Of a stretch of 64,000 nt of DNA, positions 1-8,394 are shown piece after piece (position 1 is the stretch's first letter; every line of letters starts with the position of its first letter). Under the pieces are notes generated by a model that was given only the letters and a program-made list of their open reading frames with translations, was not told the DNA's origin and made no database searches. The translations under genes and the position numbers were made by a program. This stretch comes from Armatimonadota bacterium (GTDB taxonomy: Bacteria > Armatimonadota > Zipacnadia > JAUWAU01). The stretch is taken from contig JAUWAU010000018.1 of the NCBI GenBank assembly GCA_030601885.1, positions 51,377 to 115,376 of the forward strand. Reading direction: 5' to 3'.

Positions 1-15
1 CAGCATTGTGTGCTG

Positions 16-855
16 TTACCACACGTTCGCCACCTCGGGCACCGAGGAGCGCTCTACTAGACTGACCGCCTCCTTGGAGCACACGGCGCGGCAAACGCCG
101 CATCCGTAGCATGCCTGCTGGTCCACGATCACTTTGTGTGCCGTCGCGCTGAAGCCCAGAGCGCCAAATTGGCACACCTGCATACATCGCCGACAGCCCG
201 TGCACTTGTCCCAGTCCACCTCCGCCACGTACTCGGCGCGGAACATGACCTTGGCGCCCAGCGTCACCGTGGACCGCATGGCGATGCAGTCGGATCGGTC
301 GCAGTTGCAGATCCCGCCGATGAACGGGGTCACGAACGTCCACACGCTGTGCAGGACCCCATCGGGCTCGGCGTCGCGCATGAACTGCAGGGCGTCCGCC
401 TTATCCATCACCTCAAGCTCCGTGCCGTCCGGTCCCTGTAAGAAGGAGTCGTCCACAAGCTCCGTGAGGCGGCTTATGTCCGGCGAGAGCGTGACACCGA
501 AGCAGTACCGCGCATCTTCCCCCCTGGTCACGCGGCGGCATATGCACGCCACCCGCACCACCTGATTGACCATGTCCAGGATCTCCGCCACGTCCTCGAT
601 GGGCACTACCTGTCCGAAGTGCTGTCGCTTCTGTGTGCGTGTAACGAGCGGACCGATGAGCGACCGCACAATGCGAGGCGCCCGGGCCAGTTGCTCGAGG
701 GACTCGACCTGCTCGCGTAGATGCTCGCCGTCGTCCTTGAAGAAGCCGCGGATCATCTCTCGCCGTCGGGCATCGCTCAGCAGATCGTCGGCGTAGTTCT
801 TCGCCTGCAGGTACCACTTCTTGCCCTCGCCGTGCTGATGGCAGAACTGACACAT
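16..855 (-). CDS. 4Fe-4S dicluster ferredoxin-like protein of the methyltransferase cluster
   Basis: A 279-residue soluble protein that probably carries electrons for its neighbours. The N-terminus has a Cys pair and a charged stretch (MCQFCHQHGEGKKWYLQ). A middle Cys-rich patch includes ACICRR and GGICNCDRSDC. The C-terminal 65 residues carry two ferredoxin motifs, CTGCRRCMQVC and CYGCGVCRAVC; each four-Cys run lacks the usual trailing Pro. The ATG has GGAGG about 10 nt upstream. It starts 41 bp after the MttB-like gene on the same strand, so it is the third gene of a likely operon that may continue left of the window. I infer an electron donor or corrinoid reductase partner; the exact role is unknown. 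Confidence 0.8.
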   Translation of the reverse strand: MCQFCHQHGEGKKWYLQAKNYADDLLSDARRREMIRGFFKDDGEHLREQVESLEQLARAPRIVRSLIGPLVTRTQKRQHFGQVVPIEDVAEILDMVNQVVRVACICRRVTRGEDARYCFGVTLSPDISRLTELVDDSFLQGPDGTELEVMDKADALQFMRDAEPDGVLHSVWTFVTPFIGGICNCDRSDCIAMRSTVTLGAKVMFRAEYVAEVDWDKCTGCRRCMQVCQFGALGFSATAHKVIVDQQACYGCGVCRAVCSKEAVSLVERSSVPEVANVW

Positions 856-896
856 GACGCCGTAACCTCCAAATGCACTGATTCGCCGAAATCAGA

Positions 897-2324
897 CTAC
901 TCCAACAGATGCTTCCTTGCCCTCTCCACGACCTTTCGCATCGCGACGAGCTTGTCCTCGTGGCCCTCCGGTTTGACGTACTCCCCGACGAGCGCGTTCA
1001 CCTTGCTTTGCGCCTTCTGCAGCAGCTTTACCTCGCTCTCGAATCCGTTCCAGCCCGATCGGTCGATGAATTCGGGGAGCCAGAGGCACTCGCGAAAGTT
1101 ACGCAGCGTGTGCTCGGTTTCGAGGTAGTTGCGTTGCAGGCCGATACCCACCTCACGAATGGTATCCAGCGTGATGTTGGCCGTCGAGGGCTGGATCTCC
1201 CGCCCGAAGTTCCTGACTCCGAGGCCGAGGTCCCGTTCGAGCAACAACTGCACGGGCGATAGGATCTTGCCCTCGTCGAGCATGCCTGACCCGACGCCAG
1301 GATGGTAGCCGGTGAAGGCGGCGATGGTCATTGCCTTGTATGCCTTTTCCAGAGCGGCGCACAGTCCGGGAAGCTTCGCATCGCAGTACTCGCCCCCGCC
1401 CATCGGAATGCTCACTCCACACCATCTCCGCAGGAACTCGACGGTCGTGAAACCGTAGAACATGGCATCGAAGCTGCAGTAACTGACGTGCCCGGTCTTC
1501 ATGTCCAGGGCGCCGGGCCACATGGAGCCGCTCAGCGGCACGTCGGGGTTGAGCGCCCGCGCCGCGATCCAGGTGGCGACGTGTTCGGCGCTGGACACAA
1601 CCACGAATCCTTCCAGCGTCACGGGCGTCGTCATCCCCGCCACAGGCATGGCCGTGAGGCCCGAGGCGACGCCGGCGCGCACTCTTCGCACGAACTTGTC
1701 GGCCACGTCCCGGTCGAACCGCAGCGGATGGGCGAAGCAGTTGGCGCCCCAACTGAACCAGTTCGCAATGCCCAGGATCTCGCCCATCTCGATGAGGTAA
1801 TCTATGAGCTTGACGTTCCAGGCGAAGGCCCGACCCGGTCTATGAGCATACTCAGCCAGGAGCATGGCGGCTTCGAGAGGCTCCAGCAGCGGGGGAACAT
1901 CCGTGAGCAGGAGAGAATGCCCGACACCGTTGTCACCGTGGAGCACATCGCCAAGCTTCGTGAGCGTGATGAAGTCCTCCCTGTTGCCCGAGCGCTTCTC
2001 CTGCCGCTCGTAATCGTAGAAGAACTGAGCCACTTGACCGCCCACGGAGGCCAGTCCAGGGGTAACGAAGCTCGCCTCGTCCGCGCCTTCTTTTGGCTGG
2101 CGCTGGCGAGAGGTCTCCCGCCGCAGCCCGGCCACGAACTCCGCCACCATCTTGCGAGGGAACGTCGCCCGCTCGGAGGAGTACTGCACCTTTGCCCCTG
2201 CCTCCCCGAGGGCCCGGAGCATCTTCTCATTCTGGCACAGGACGCCGACGTCTTCGAGCACGCTCAATACGCCATCGGCGAGTGGCTCGATATCGTTGGG
2301 GCGTATCATACTCGGCTGGAACAT
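897..2324 (-). CDS. MttB-family corrinoid-dependent methyltransferase, non-pyrrolysine type
   Basis: 475 residues, the usual length for the trimethylamine/quaternary-amine methyltransferase family (COG5598), TIM-barrel enzymes that move a methyl group from a methylated amine to a corrinoid protein. The frame runs through without an in-frame amber codon, so it belongs with the non-pyrrolysine members, several of which demethylate glycine betaine, proline betaine or carnitine. Recognisable blocks are EDVGVLCQNEKML near the start and GGGEYCDAKLPG and NFRECLWLPEFI toward the end. The frame is open to 2480, but the ATG at 2324 is chosen: it has GGGAG about 7 nt upstream and clears the preceding gene by 26 bp. 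No corrinoid protein lies in the window, so the substrate cannot be told. Confidence 0.85.
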   Translation of the reverse strand: MFQPSMIRPNDIEPLADGVLSVLEDVGVLCQNEKMLRALGEAGAKVQYSSERATFPRKMVAEFVAGLRRETSRQRQPKEGADEASFVTPGLASVGGQVAQFFYDYERQEKRSGNREDFITLTKLGDVLHGDNGVGHSLLLTDVPPLLEPLEAAMLLAEYAHRPGRAFAWNVKLIDYLIEMGEILGIANWFSWGANCFAHPLRFDRDVADKFVRRVRAGVASGLTAMPVAGMTTPVTLEGFVVVSSAEHVATWIAARALNPDVPLSGSMWPGALDMKTGHVSYCSFDAMFYGFTTVEFLRRWCGVSIPMGGGEYCDAKLPGLCAALEKAYKAMTIAAFTGYHPGVGSGMLDEGKILSPVQLLLERDLGLGVRNFGREIQPSTANITLDTIREVGIGLQRNYLETEHTLRNFRECLWLPEFIDRSGWNGFESEVKLLQKAQSKVNALVGEYVKPEGHEDKLVAMRKVVERARKHLLE

Positions 2325-2350
2325 GGTTGCACTCCCGGACGGCTGCGTGC

Positions 2351-3352
2351 CTACCGCTTCGGCGTGTACGGACACGCGCTGATGCAGTCGGCACAGCCTG
2401 TTCCATTGGCTCGCCAGAAGCGGAGGCACAAGTCGGCGTTCAGGGGCCACTTCAGCACGCCGCGGTTGTTCGACGGACACACGGGCTCAGCGGTCATCTC
2501 GTCCCGACTGATGGCGCTCGCTTCGCACTGGTCGGCGCACATCGTGCATTTCTCGCACTGCTCACGGACCCCAAACTCGACCGGCTTGCCGGGCACGAGT
2601 GGCGCGTCAGTGAAGACCTTACACAACCGCAGGCACGGACCCAGCTCCGGGTGTATCAGCGATCCGTTGCGTCCCATCTCGCCGAGGCCTGCGTCAATGG
2701 CCAGAGGGATGCTCAGGGCCGTGTCGTTGCCGCACGGAAGGGCGCGCCATCCCAGATTTCGCAGCAGCTCGGCCACGCAGACGGCCGTGAAGGCCATGCG
2801 AGAGTACCCGTTGCCGGTCGCCCCAGCCGCGCGCGCCGTGGGCGACTCCGATATGCGCTGCCTATCCATCGCCACGGCCATCACGATGGCCTTGTCGATA
2901 TCGGCGGGCACTTGCCGCTCCGCGGGCACATCCTCATCAGCGTACAGCCAGCGCCGATCCAGCTCGCACACGCCGACGGCATCCGCTCCGTAGAGCTGGG
3001 CGGCCTCTTTGATCTGCTCTGTGAAGGCTGCAGCGTCTTCCGGCTCGTGAGGCGGCGGCTCCGCCAGCTCGCCTTTGCTGCCCCTGGCACCCTCGAGTCG
3101 CTCCCAGGAGTAGGCCAGGTGGCCCATGGTCGCCGCCATCGTCCGGGCGGCGTTCTGGACGGCGTAATCCATGCGGGAGTAGCCGTCTCGCCCCTCGGCG
3201 ATGATGGCAGCAACGTCCTTCGGCTTGCTCGGCTGCCGCTTACCCTCGGACTTGCCCCCAGATGGGCGGGCAAATGCCGTCATCTTGCGGCTGAAGCGCG
3301 GCACATCGCCAACGATCGTGTACGGCGGCTCCTGCAGTTCGCGAACTCTCAT
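2351..3352 (-). CDS. Reductive dehalogenase-like / QueG-like 4Fe-4S corrinoid protein
   Basis: About 333 residues. The middle resembles the cobalamin-binding catalytic domain of reductive dehalogenases: GADAVGVCELD, then GYSRMAF, GNDTALSIPLAIDAGLGEMG and RNGSLIHPELGP. The C-terminus has two 4Fe-4S sites, CEKCTMCADQC followed by a distant PVCP, and a Cys set ending GCADCISACP. There is no Tat signal or membrane segment, so it is cytoplasmic, unlike respiratory RdhA. The start at 3352 is preferred over 3373 because GGGAG lies about 7 nt upstream. It is first in the minus-strand cluster, 26 bp before the MttB-like gene. It may be a corrinoid reductase/activator or a cytoplasmic dehalogenase-like reductase; which is inference. 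Confidence 0.7.
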   Translation of the reverse strand: MRVRELQEPPYTIVGDVPRFSRKMTAFARPSGGKSEGKRQPSKPKDVAAIIAEGRDGYSRMDYAVQNAARTMAATMGHLAYSWERLEGARGSKGELAEPPPHEPEDAAAFTEQIKEAAQLYGADAVGVCELDRRWLYADEDVPAERQVPADIDKAIVMAVAMDRQRISESPTARAAGATGNGYSRMAFTAVCVAELLRNLGWRALPCGNDTALSIPLAIDAGLGEMGRNGSLIHPELGPCLRLCKVFTDAPLVPGKPVEFGVREQCEKCTMCADQCEASAISRDEMTAEPVCPSNNRGVLKWPLNADLCLRFWRANGTGCADCISACPYTPKR

Positions 3353-3442
3353 AACGCAGCTCCCGTTTCCCATTCTGACGGTCCATCTGTTCTGTGCCGG
3401 GCGTCAGAGATCACGCAGATGACGTTCACGCGAATTCGCTCC

Positions 3443-3466
3443 GGTGACGCGGTGAACCGCGTCACC
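3443..3466. repeat. Perfect 11-bp inverted repeat in the leader of the methyltransferase cluster
   Basis: GGTGACGCGGT, two bases (GA), then ACCGCGTCACC: a perfect 24-bp dyad. It lies between the predicted minus promoter (3588-3616) and the start of the Rdh-like gene at 3352, in an intergenic stretch of about 330 bp that otherwise holds nothing recognisable. The two-base centre makes a DNA operator for a dimeric regulator more likely than a simple RNA hairpin, although the transcript could also fold here. Confidence 0.6.
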
Positions 3467-3587
3467 ATCCCACCATTCCGTGTGTGGCCTGACAGCACCT
3501 TCGCCGAGGGTATCAGGCGCTCGAGCATTAGCCCCGACTGCACACGAACCGTCCGTGCACCTCCCACGCCCTCGAGCGGCAGAAGGT

Positions 3588-3616
3588 ATTATAGGCAATG
3601 GTTGGGAAAGTGTACG
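3588..3616 (-). promoter_or_regulatory. Candidate sigma-70-type promoter for the Rdh-like/MttB-like cluster
   Basis: On the minus strand a perfect TATAAT (3588-3593) is preceded at 17 bp by CGTACA (3611-3616), a weak -35 matching half of TTGACA. It would give a leader of roughly 230 nt containing the inverted repeat at 3443-3466. No conserved cobalamin-riboswitch core was recognised in that leader by eye. Confidence 0.4.
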
Positions 3617-3686
3617 GTGAGTTGGGCAGCGCCCGGTCGGACGCGGGTTGGGGCCGGTGTGGCGCAGTCCGAGAGAGGAGTAGACG

Positions 3687-4400
3687 GTGGCCATGACCGA
3701 GGAGCTGGAGCAACTCTACCGCCTGCAGAAGATAGACACCGCGCTGGCGGAGGTGCGCCGCGATCTGGAAGCTTTGCCCGACGGCACACAGGAGCGTACT
3801 GCTCTGGATGAGGCTGCAGCAGAGCTGAAGCGTCGGCAGGAGCGACTGTCCGGCCGCGAGTCCGCACAGCGAAGCAAGGAGCTGGATCTGGGCAGCACTG
3901 AGGCCAAGCGGGCCCAGTGCATGGAGAAAGCGTATGGTGGCGTCGTCTCGAATCCGAAGGAGCTGGAGAATCTACAGAAGGAGATCGAGGCGCTGGGACG
4001 CACGAAGGATCGTCTGGAGGAAGAGACCCTCGAATTGCTGGAACAGATCGACGAGGACACGGCCGCTGTGCACGAGCAGAAGGCACGTGTGGCGGAATGC
4101 GAGGAGGCGAGTACGCGGGTGACGGAGCACTACCAGTCGGAAAGCGCCCGGCTGACCGGCCTTGTCGCGGAACTGGAGGCGGAGCGGGAGCAGGTGGGAC
4201 CGCAGGTCGAGGAGCGCCTGCTGAAGCGATACGATGACCTGCGGGCGAAGAATGCGAATCTGGCGGTGGTGGAGGTCATGGACGGCGTGTGCAGCGGATG
4301 CAACATGAAGGTCCCGTCTGCGAAGTTGAAGCGGCTGTCGGATACCGGCGGGGAGATCTTTTGCGACAACTGCAAGCGGTTCCTGTATCTGCTCCAGTGA
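3687..4400 (+). CDS. C4-type zinc-ribbon coiled-coil protein (COG1579 family)
   Basis: 237 residues. Positions 5 to about 185 are one long charged coiled coil rich in Glu, Lys, Arg and Leu (ELENLQKEIEALG is typical). The C-terminus is a zinc ribbon, CSGCNMKVP ... CDNCKRFLY, as in the widespread COG1579 proteins, which are thought to bind nucleic acid or act in cell processes but whose function is not settled. The GTG start has GAGAGGAG with a 6-nt spacer. It faces away from the methyltransferase cluster and is followed 88 bp later by a TIM-barrel gene. Confidence 0.85.
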   Translation: MAMTEELEQLYRLQKIDTALAEVRRDLEALPDGTQERTALDEAAAELKRRQERLSGRESAQRSKELDLGSTEAKRAQCMEKAYGGVVSNPKELENLQKEIEALGRTKDRLEEETLELLEQIDEDTAAVHEQKARVAECEEASTRVTEHYQSESARLTGLVAELEAEREQVGPQVEERLLKRYDDLRAKNANLAVVEVMDGVCSGCNMKVPSAKLKRLSDTGGEIFCDNCKRFLYLLQ

Positions 4401-4488
4401 CACACAGACGCGATGCTCGGTCGCAGCGATGGACGACAAATTCGGGTGTGGAATCACCACTGACCGACCGCAAAGGGAGAGGCATACC

Positions 4489-5280
4489 ATGCAGATCGGT
4501 ATCACGCAGCTTTGCCTGCGAGACATGACTCTTGACGAGGTGTTGGCCTTCTGCAAGGAGGCCGAATACGATTGCGTGGAGCTGGCCTTCACGCCCGGCG
4601 GCGATCCCGATTTCGAGGGCTCCGATGGCCACGTGCGGGAGGTGCGGCAGAAGTGCGAGGCTGCGGGGATTACCATCGGCAGCACGATCATGACCGGCGC
4701 GGACCGCGGGAGCTTGCTGAGCCCGGATCCGGCGGAACGAGAGAAACGTGTTCGGGGTATGAAACGAGCCACCGAGATCGGCGAGATCCTCGGCTGTGAC
4801 TGCTCGTTGGTGCATCCTGGTCAGTTGGAGGAGGAGGGCCAGTACGACGTTGCCTATCAGTGGGTGCTGGATGGCTTCAAGGAGTGTGCCCCGAAGGCGG
4901 AGCAGCACAAGGTGTGCCTTGCCGTGGAGAATGTGTGGAACAAGTTCCTCCTGGCGCCCACGGAAGCGCGTGACTTCGTGGACGCCGTGGGCAGCCCGTA
5001 CGTCGGCGTGTACCTTGACGTGGGGAATATGGTAACGTACGGCTACCCTCAGCACTGGATACGCATTCTCGGCGACGGAGTAGCCAAGGTGCACTTCAAG
5101 GACTTTGACCGGCGGGCGCACAAGTTCGTGCCGCTCCGGGAGGGCGACGTGAACTGGCCGGAGGTCATGAAGGCACTGCGAGAGATCGGCTACGATGGGC
5201 CGGTGATCTCCGAGGTAGGTGGCACTCTCGAGGACCACAAGGACACCGCACAGCGGATGAAAGAGATCGTGGCGCTCTAG
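4489..5280 (+). CDS. Sugar phosphate isomerase/epimerase-like TIM barrel (AP_endonuc_2 family)
   Basis: 263 residues, the standard length for xylose-isomerase-like TIM barrels (IolE/IolI, hydroxypyruvate isomerase, tagatose epimerase relatives). Likely divalent-metal ligands sit in AVENVWNKF (Glu), VYLDVGNM (Asp), VHFKDFD (His/Asp) and VISEVGGT (Glu). The barrel opens with MQIGITQLCLRD and a conserved VELAFTPGG. The ATG at 4489 is preceded by GGGAGAGG; an in-frame start at 4429 has no such site. There is no signal peptide. The substrate is unknown; a hexulose, inosose or similar ketose is plausible given the carbohydrate genes nearby. Confidence 0.8.
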   Translation: MQIGITQLCLRDMTLDEVLAFCKEAEYDCVELAFTPGGDPDFEGSDGHVREVRQKCEAAGITIGSTIMTGADRGSLLSPDPAEREKRVRGMKRATEIGEILGCDCSLVHPGQLEEEGQYDVAYQWVLDGFKECAPKAEQHKVCLAVENVWNKFLLAPTEARDFVDAVGSPYVGVYLDVGNMVTYGYPQHWIRILGDGVAKVHFKDFDRRAHKFVPLREGDVNWPEVMKALREIGYDGPVISEVGGTLEDHKDTAQRMKEIVAL

Positions 5281-5311
5281 CCCGCGGAGCCTGGTCGGGC
5301 ACTGGGCCCCG

Positions 5312-5327
5312 CGCCCCCGCAGGGGCG
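5312..5327 (+). terminator. GC hairpin downstream of the isomerase-like gene
   Basis: CGCCCC, loop cgca, GGGGCG, starting 31 bp after the stop at 5280. There is no T-run behind it, so it is only a possible terminator. Confidence 0.3.
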
Positions 5328-5433
5328 GGAATCGTGCCGCGAGCGGGTAACGAAGCCTCCGTGAGAAGGAGTTCCACTGTGCCTGTGCGGCCGGTCACAA
5401 GTGGCGATTTATCCCAATAAGGGGCGAGAGTCG

Positions 5434-5462
5434 TTGACGGGGCGCAACTCCGTTGTTATACT
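5434..5462 (+). promoter_or_regulatory. Sigma-70-type promoter upstream of the ceramidase-like gene
   Basis: TTGACG (5434-5439), exactly 17 bp, then TATACT (5457-5462): five of six bases match the consensus in each box. The leader to the GTG at 5623 would be about 155 nt. This is the only notable element in the 5281-5622 gap apart from the hairpin at 5312. Confidence 0.6.
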
Positions 5463-5622
5463 ACACGCCGTTCGTGTCCGTGAACATAACGACGCAGTGG
5501 AGGTGCGTGGGAAACGGGCAAGCCCGGGGCAAGTCCACCGAGGCCGTGCTCCAAGTAAAGGGCCGGAGGTGGGCCTGTAGTACGGCGTCTGCGCGAGCGG
5601 CGAGCGTTGGTGAGGGCCCGCA

Positions 5623-6990
5623 GTGGCGGGCGCGTACACGGGACAGTGTTCGGCGCCCGACGAGGTGGTCGTGTGGCTGACGTTGAAGCCGTTCGCGCCC
5701 GTGCTATTGCTCTATTCGCTTGCGCCCATTTCCACGGTCATGCTTGGGCCGACAGGGGCCTCGTCGCGCCTCCGGGCCGGCGTTGCCTGCATCGACATCA
5801 CTCCGCCAGTTGAGAAGCGTCCTATCCCGCTGCACGGTTATTTCGGGAGGCAGCAGAAGCCGGCACAGGGCGTCCATGATCGACTCTTCGCCAAGACTCT
5901 CGTTCTGGCCAACGGTGGCGAAAGGATCGCCATAGTCTCCGCCGATCTCCTGTGGATTCCCGGGGGCATGAAGGCCCGCGTGCTGGAGCTGATGCGCTCC
6001 ACCGACATCCGTGCCGAGGCCCTCTTGCTGTGTGGCACTCACAGCCACTCTGCCCCTGCCGCCCTCGACCAAGCGCCCGTGTATCAGATCGTATTCGGTC
6101 CCTTTGACGAAGCGCTGTTCGAGGAGATCGCACAGAAGCTCGCAACGGTCATCGACGAGGCGAACTCAGAGCTCGTACCTGCGGCCACCGGCGCCGCCGC
6201 CCGCAACCTCCCCGGGCTGAGCAGCAACCGGCGGGATGAGACGGTGACCGACCCGGAGCTGACGGTCCTCAAGGTAACGGATGGGGCTGGCGAGCCATTG
6301 GCGGCACTCACCAACTTCAACGCGCATCCCACTGTGTTGGGCCCTGACAACTTCCTCATCTCGGGCGATTACCCCGGCGCGCTGCAGCGGCACCTCCAAG
6401 ATCGGATCGGCAACGGGGCTATGGTGCTCTTCACCAATGGAGCCGGGGGCGACCAAATGCACAGCGCGCCCGAGAACGGCGACGGCTTCGAGCGGGTGGA
6501 GCAGTACGGAGCTCAGCTCGCGGACGAAGCGTACGCCGTGATGGCCGATGCGCCGATGCACGAGAGCCCCCACATCGAGTCCGTTCTGGTGAAGATCGAT
6601 CTGCCGGATCCGAAGGTGCCCTCGGGCTACCGGGGGCTTGCCACGGACGAGTATATGAAGACGCTGTTTCCAGCGAGGGAGACGCGGGTCGCGGGGGTAC
6701 GCATTGGCGATGTGCTCCTGGTGGGCATCCCGGGCGAGCTTGCCGCCAAGATCGGCTTGGCGCTCAAGGCACACGCCCATAGCCTCGGCATCGCACACCC
6801 GCTGATCATCGGGCTGGCAAACGATTATGTTGGATACATTCTCACGAAGGATCAGTACGTCAAGGGTGGCTATGAGTCGGACAAGGGCTCTTTTTACGGC
6901 CCATTGTTTGGCGGGGTGATGGAGGAGCACGCACGCCAGGCGATCGACCTACTGGCGCGAAATGCCGGAGGGGGGAACGCCCGGGGGTAG
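5623..6990 (+). CDS. Secreted neutral/alkaline ceramidase-like hydrolase
   Basis: Up to 455 residues. The opening RAGVACIDITPP, then LHGYFGRQ, LLCGTHSHSAPA (the zinc-binding HxH of neutral ceramidases) and NFNAHPTVLG mark the non-lysosomal ceramidase N-terminal domain (PF04734). At about 450 residues it is shorter than full ceramidases (650-700), so the C-terminal domain is absent or reduced; many such bacterial proteins have unknown substrates. A hydrophobic stretch (FAPVLLLYSLAPISTVML) looks like a signal peptide. GTG 5623 has GAGGG at 6 nt, but GTG 5671 would give a more normal signal peptide, so the start is uncertain. A promoter precedes it and a terminator follows. Confidence 0.8.
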   Translation: MAGAYTGQCSAPDEVVVWLTLKPFAPVLLLYSLAPISTVMLGPTGASSRLRAGVACIDITPPVEKRPIPLHGYFGRQQKPAQGVHDRLFAKTLVLANGGERIAIVSADLLWIPGGMKARVLELMRSTDIRAEALLLCGTHSHSAPAALDQAPVYQIVFGPFDEALFEEIAQKLATVIDEANSELVPAATGAAARNLPGLSSNRRDETVTDPELTVLKVTDGAGEPLAALTNFNAHPTVLGPDNFLISGDYPGALQRHLQDRIGNGAMVLFTNGAGGDQMHSAPENGDGFERVEQYGAQLADEAYAVMADAPMHESPHIESVLVKIDLPDPKVPSGYRGLATDEYMKTLFPARETRVAGVRIGDVLLVGIPGELAAKIGLALKAHAHSLGIAHPLIIGLANDYVGYILTKDQYVKGGYESDKGSFYGPLFGGVMEEHARQAIDLLARNAGGGNARG

Positions 6991-7038
6991 GGACAGTACG
7001 GAATGCCGTCCAATATGTCCCGGATGTGAACGTAGGTG

Positions 7039-7073
7039 CGCCGCCCGCCGCCACATGGGGCGGCGTGTTTTGT
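7039..7073 (+). terminator. Intrinsic terminator after the ceramidase-like gene
   Basis: CGCCGCCC (7039-7046), an 11-nt loop, GGGCGGCG (7058-7065), then TGTTTTGTC. A perfect 8-bp GC stem with a T-rich tail, 48 bp after the stop codon. Confidence 0.65.
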
Positions 7074-7082
7074 CTATGTCCT

Positions 7083-7113
7083 GTGACGAAATCTCGTGGA
7101 GGCGTGGTACAAT
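7083..7113 (+). promoter_or_regulatory. Candidate extended -10 promoter for the DUF4388 gene
   Basis: TGGTACAAT (-10 TACAAT at 7108-7113, with an extended-TG element) lies downstream of GTGACG (7083-7088). The 19-bp spacer is long, but the TG element could compensate. It directly follows the terminator at 7039. Confidence 0.35.
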
Positions 7114-7162
7114 AGAAGTGGTGCTTCCGATGGGCGTGACGCGCATATGGGGAGTGGTTTAG

Positions 7163-8290
7163 GTGGCAGTTGAAGGCCGTCTGTCGGAGATTGGGCTTTC
7201 TGATCTGCTCGATCTGTTCGCCGCCGCCCGATGCACGGGGACCGTTGAACTCTCCAACGGTGGCGAGCATGGCGAGATAGCCCTGCATCAGGGAGCCGTC
7301 GTCCGTGCGAGTCTGAATGGCTCCGAAACGGTCGGCGAGGCGTTGACACGCGCCGGCAAGATTGCACTGCCGGAGCTGGAACAGGCTCTGGAGATCCAGC
7401 AGCAGGGGGCCCACCAAAAGCTGCTGCTGGGTACCATCCTGGTCAACTGCGGGGCTATAGGCAAGGCCGAGCTCGAAACGTTCATTCGGGATCGTATCTG
7501 CGCTGCGGTCCGGCAAATGTGCTATTGGGAATCAGGCGCCTTCTGCTTCCGCGCAGAACCCGAGTCGGCCGAGGCCGGGGAGTTTCCGGAGCGCGTGGAG
7601 GTCGCTGAGCTGCTCGCTGAGGTGGCCCACACGACGGAGGACGCGCAAAAGCTTGAGCAATGGCTACCGGACGACTCCACGGTCATCCGCCCGGCGCCGG
7701 ATTTGGCGCAGTGGCGGCAGCCACTCCGGCTGAGCCGGGATGAGTGGGCCGTGTTTTGGCTGGTGGGCCGCGGACGACGGGTTGGGGACATCGTGTCGCA
7801 GGCCGTGAATCTGGAGCGCCACGTCGGGATCGCTGCTCTTCGGAGTCTCCTCGCCGCCGGCGTGCTCGTATCCGAGGAGCGGGATGCCTCCCGGTTTCGG
7901 CTCATCGACAACGGGCTGCGCGAACTCGTGCGGGGGAGCCGCGCGAGGTGCTGCATGCTCGTGTCTTCCGAGGGCCACCCTCTGTACGAACATAGAACAA
8001 GGGGCGAGAGGAACGGGACAAATATCAGCGCGCTGGCTGCCGGGGCCTTGATGTGTATCGAGAGCATAAGCGGCGACGTCGAAGCTGACAGAGGCTATGC
8101 GGTTGTTGAAGGACGACGAGCGCTGATGTACCTCGCTCGCGTAGCTCCCTCAGCCATTCTCGTCATTATCTGTGACGGCGGCGGCCAACTCGGCTATGCC
8201 CGGCTGCTGGCCCGCGATTTCGCGGTGAGCTACGGTCCCCTCCTCGAAGCGCTGCTCCCGCCTGTCATCCTGCCCTCGGGCCAGTCATAA
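7163..8290 (+). CDS. DUF4388 (PatA-N-like) protein with a roadblock/LC7-like C-terminal domain
   Basis: 375 residues, cytoplasmic. Residues 1-60 match the DUF4388 pattern (SEIGLSDLLDLFAAARCTGTVEL ... GEIALHQGAVVRA), a domain common in gliding, chemosensory and signalling proteins. A helical middle (about 70-130) follows. The last ~110 residues read like a roadblock/LC7 domain: MLVSSEGHPLYE, an Ala-rich helix, then ALMYLARVAPSAILVIICD. Such domains often regulate small Ras-like GTPases such as MglA, but no GTPase is in the window. GTG start with GGGGAG and an 8-nt spacer. It probably relays a signal or sets a polarity or motility state; that is inference. Confidence 0.75.
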   Translation: MAVEGRLSEIGLSDLLDLFAAARCTGTVELSNGGEHGEIALHQGAVVRASLNGSETVGEALTRAGKIALPELEQALEIQQQGAHQKLLLGTILVNCGAIGKAELETFIRDRICAAVRQMCYWESGAFCFRAEPESAEAGEFPERVEVAELLAEVAHTTEDAQKLEQWLPDDSTVIRPAPDLAQWRQPLRLSRDEWAVFWLVGRGRRVGDIVSQAVNLERHVGIAALRSLLAAGVLVSEERDASRFRLIDNGLRELVRGSRARCCMLVSSEGHPLYEHRTRGERNGTNISALAAGALMCIESISGDVEADRGYAVVEGRRALMYLARVAPSAILVIICDGGGQLGYARLLARDFAVSYGPLLEALLPPVILPSGQS

Positions 8291-8394
8291 CCCCCGAGTC
8301 GTTCGCGTGGGCCATTGAACCTGTACCCCCCCGGTCCGCCAAACACTTGCCCCGCCTGTACGCTCTTGCGGCGGACGTGCGCAGGAGGTGACTT

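Noticed and set aside
3353..3587. Possible cobalamin riboswitch in the leader of the Rdh-like/MttB-like cluster
   Set aside because: I looked for the conserved cobalamin-riboswitch core and did not see it. An Rfam search would settle it.
1302..3811. Two long plus-strand frames (563 and 572 codons) opposite the methyltransferase cluster
   Set aside because: They are antisense to three genes with clear family motifs, and their products are Arg/Pro/Ala-rich without domains.
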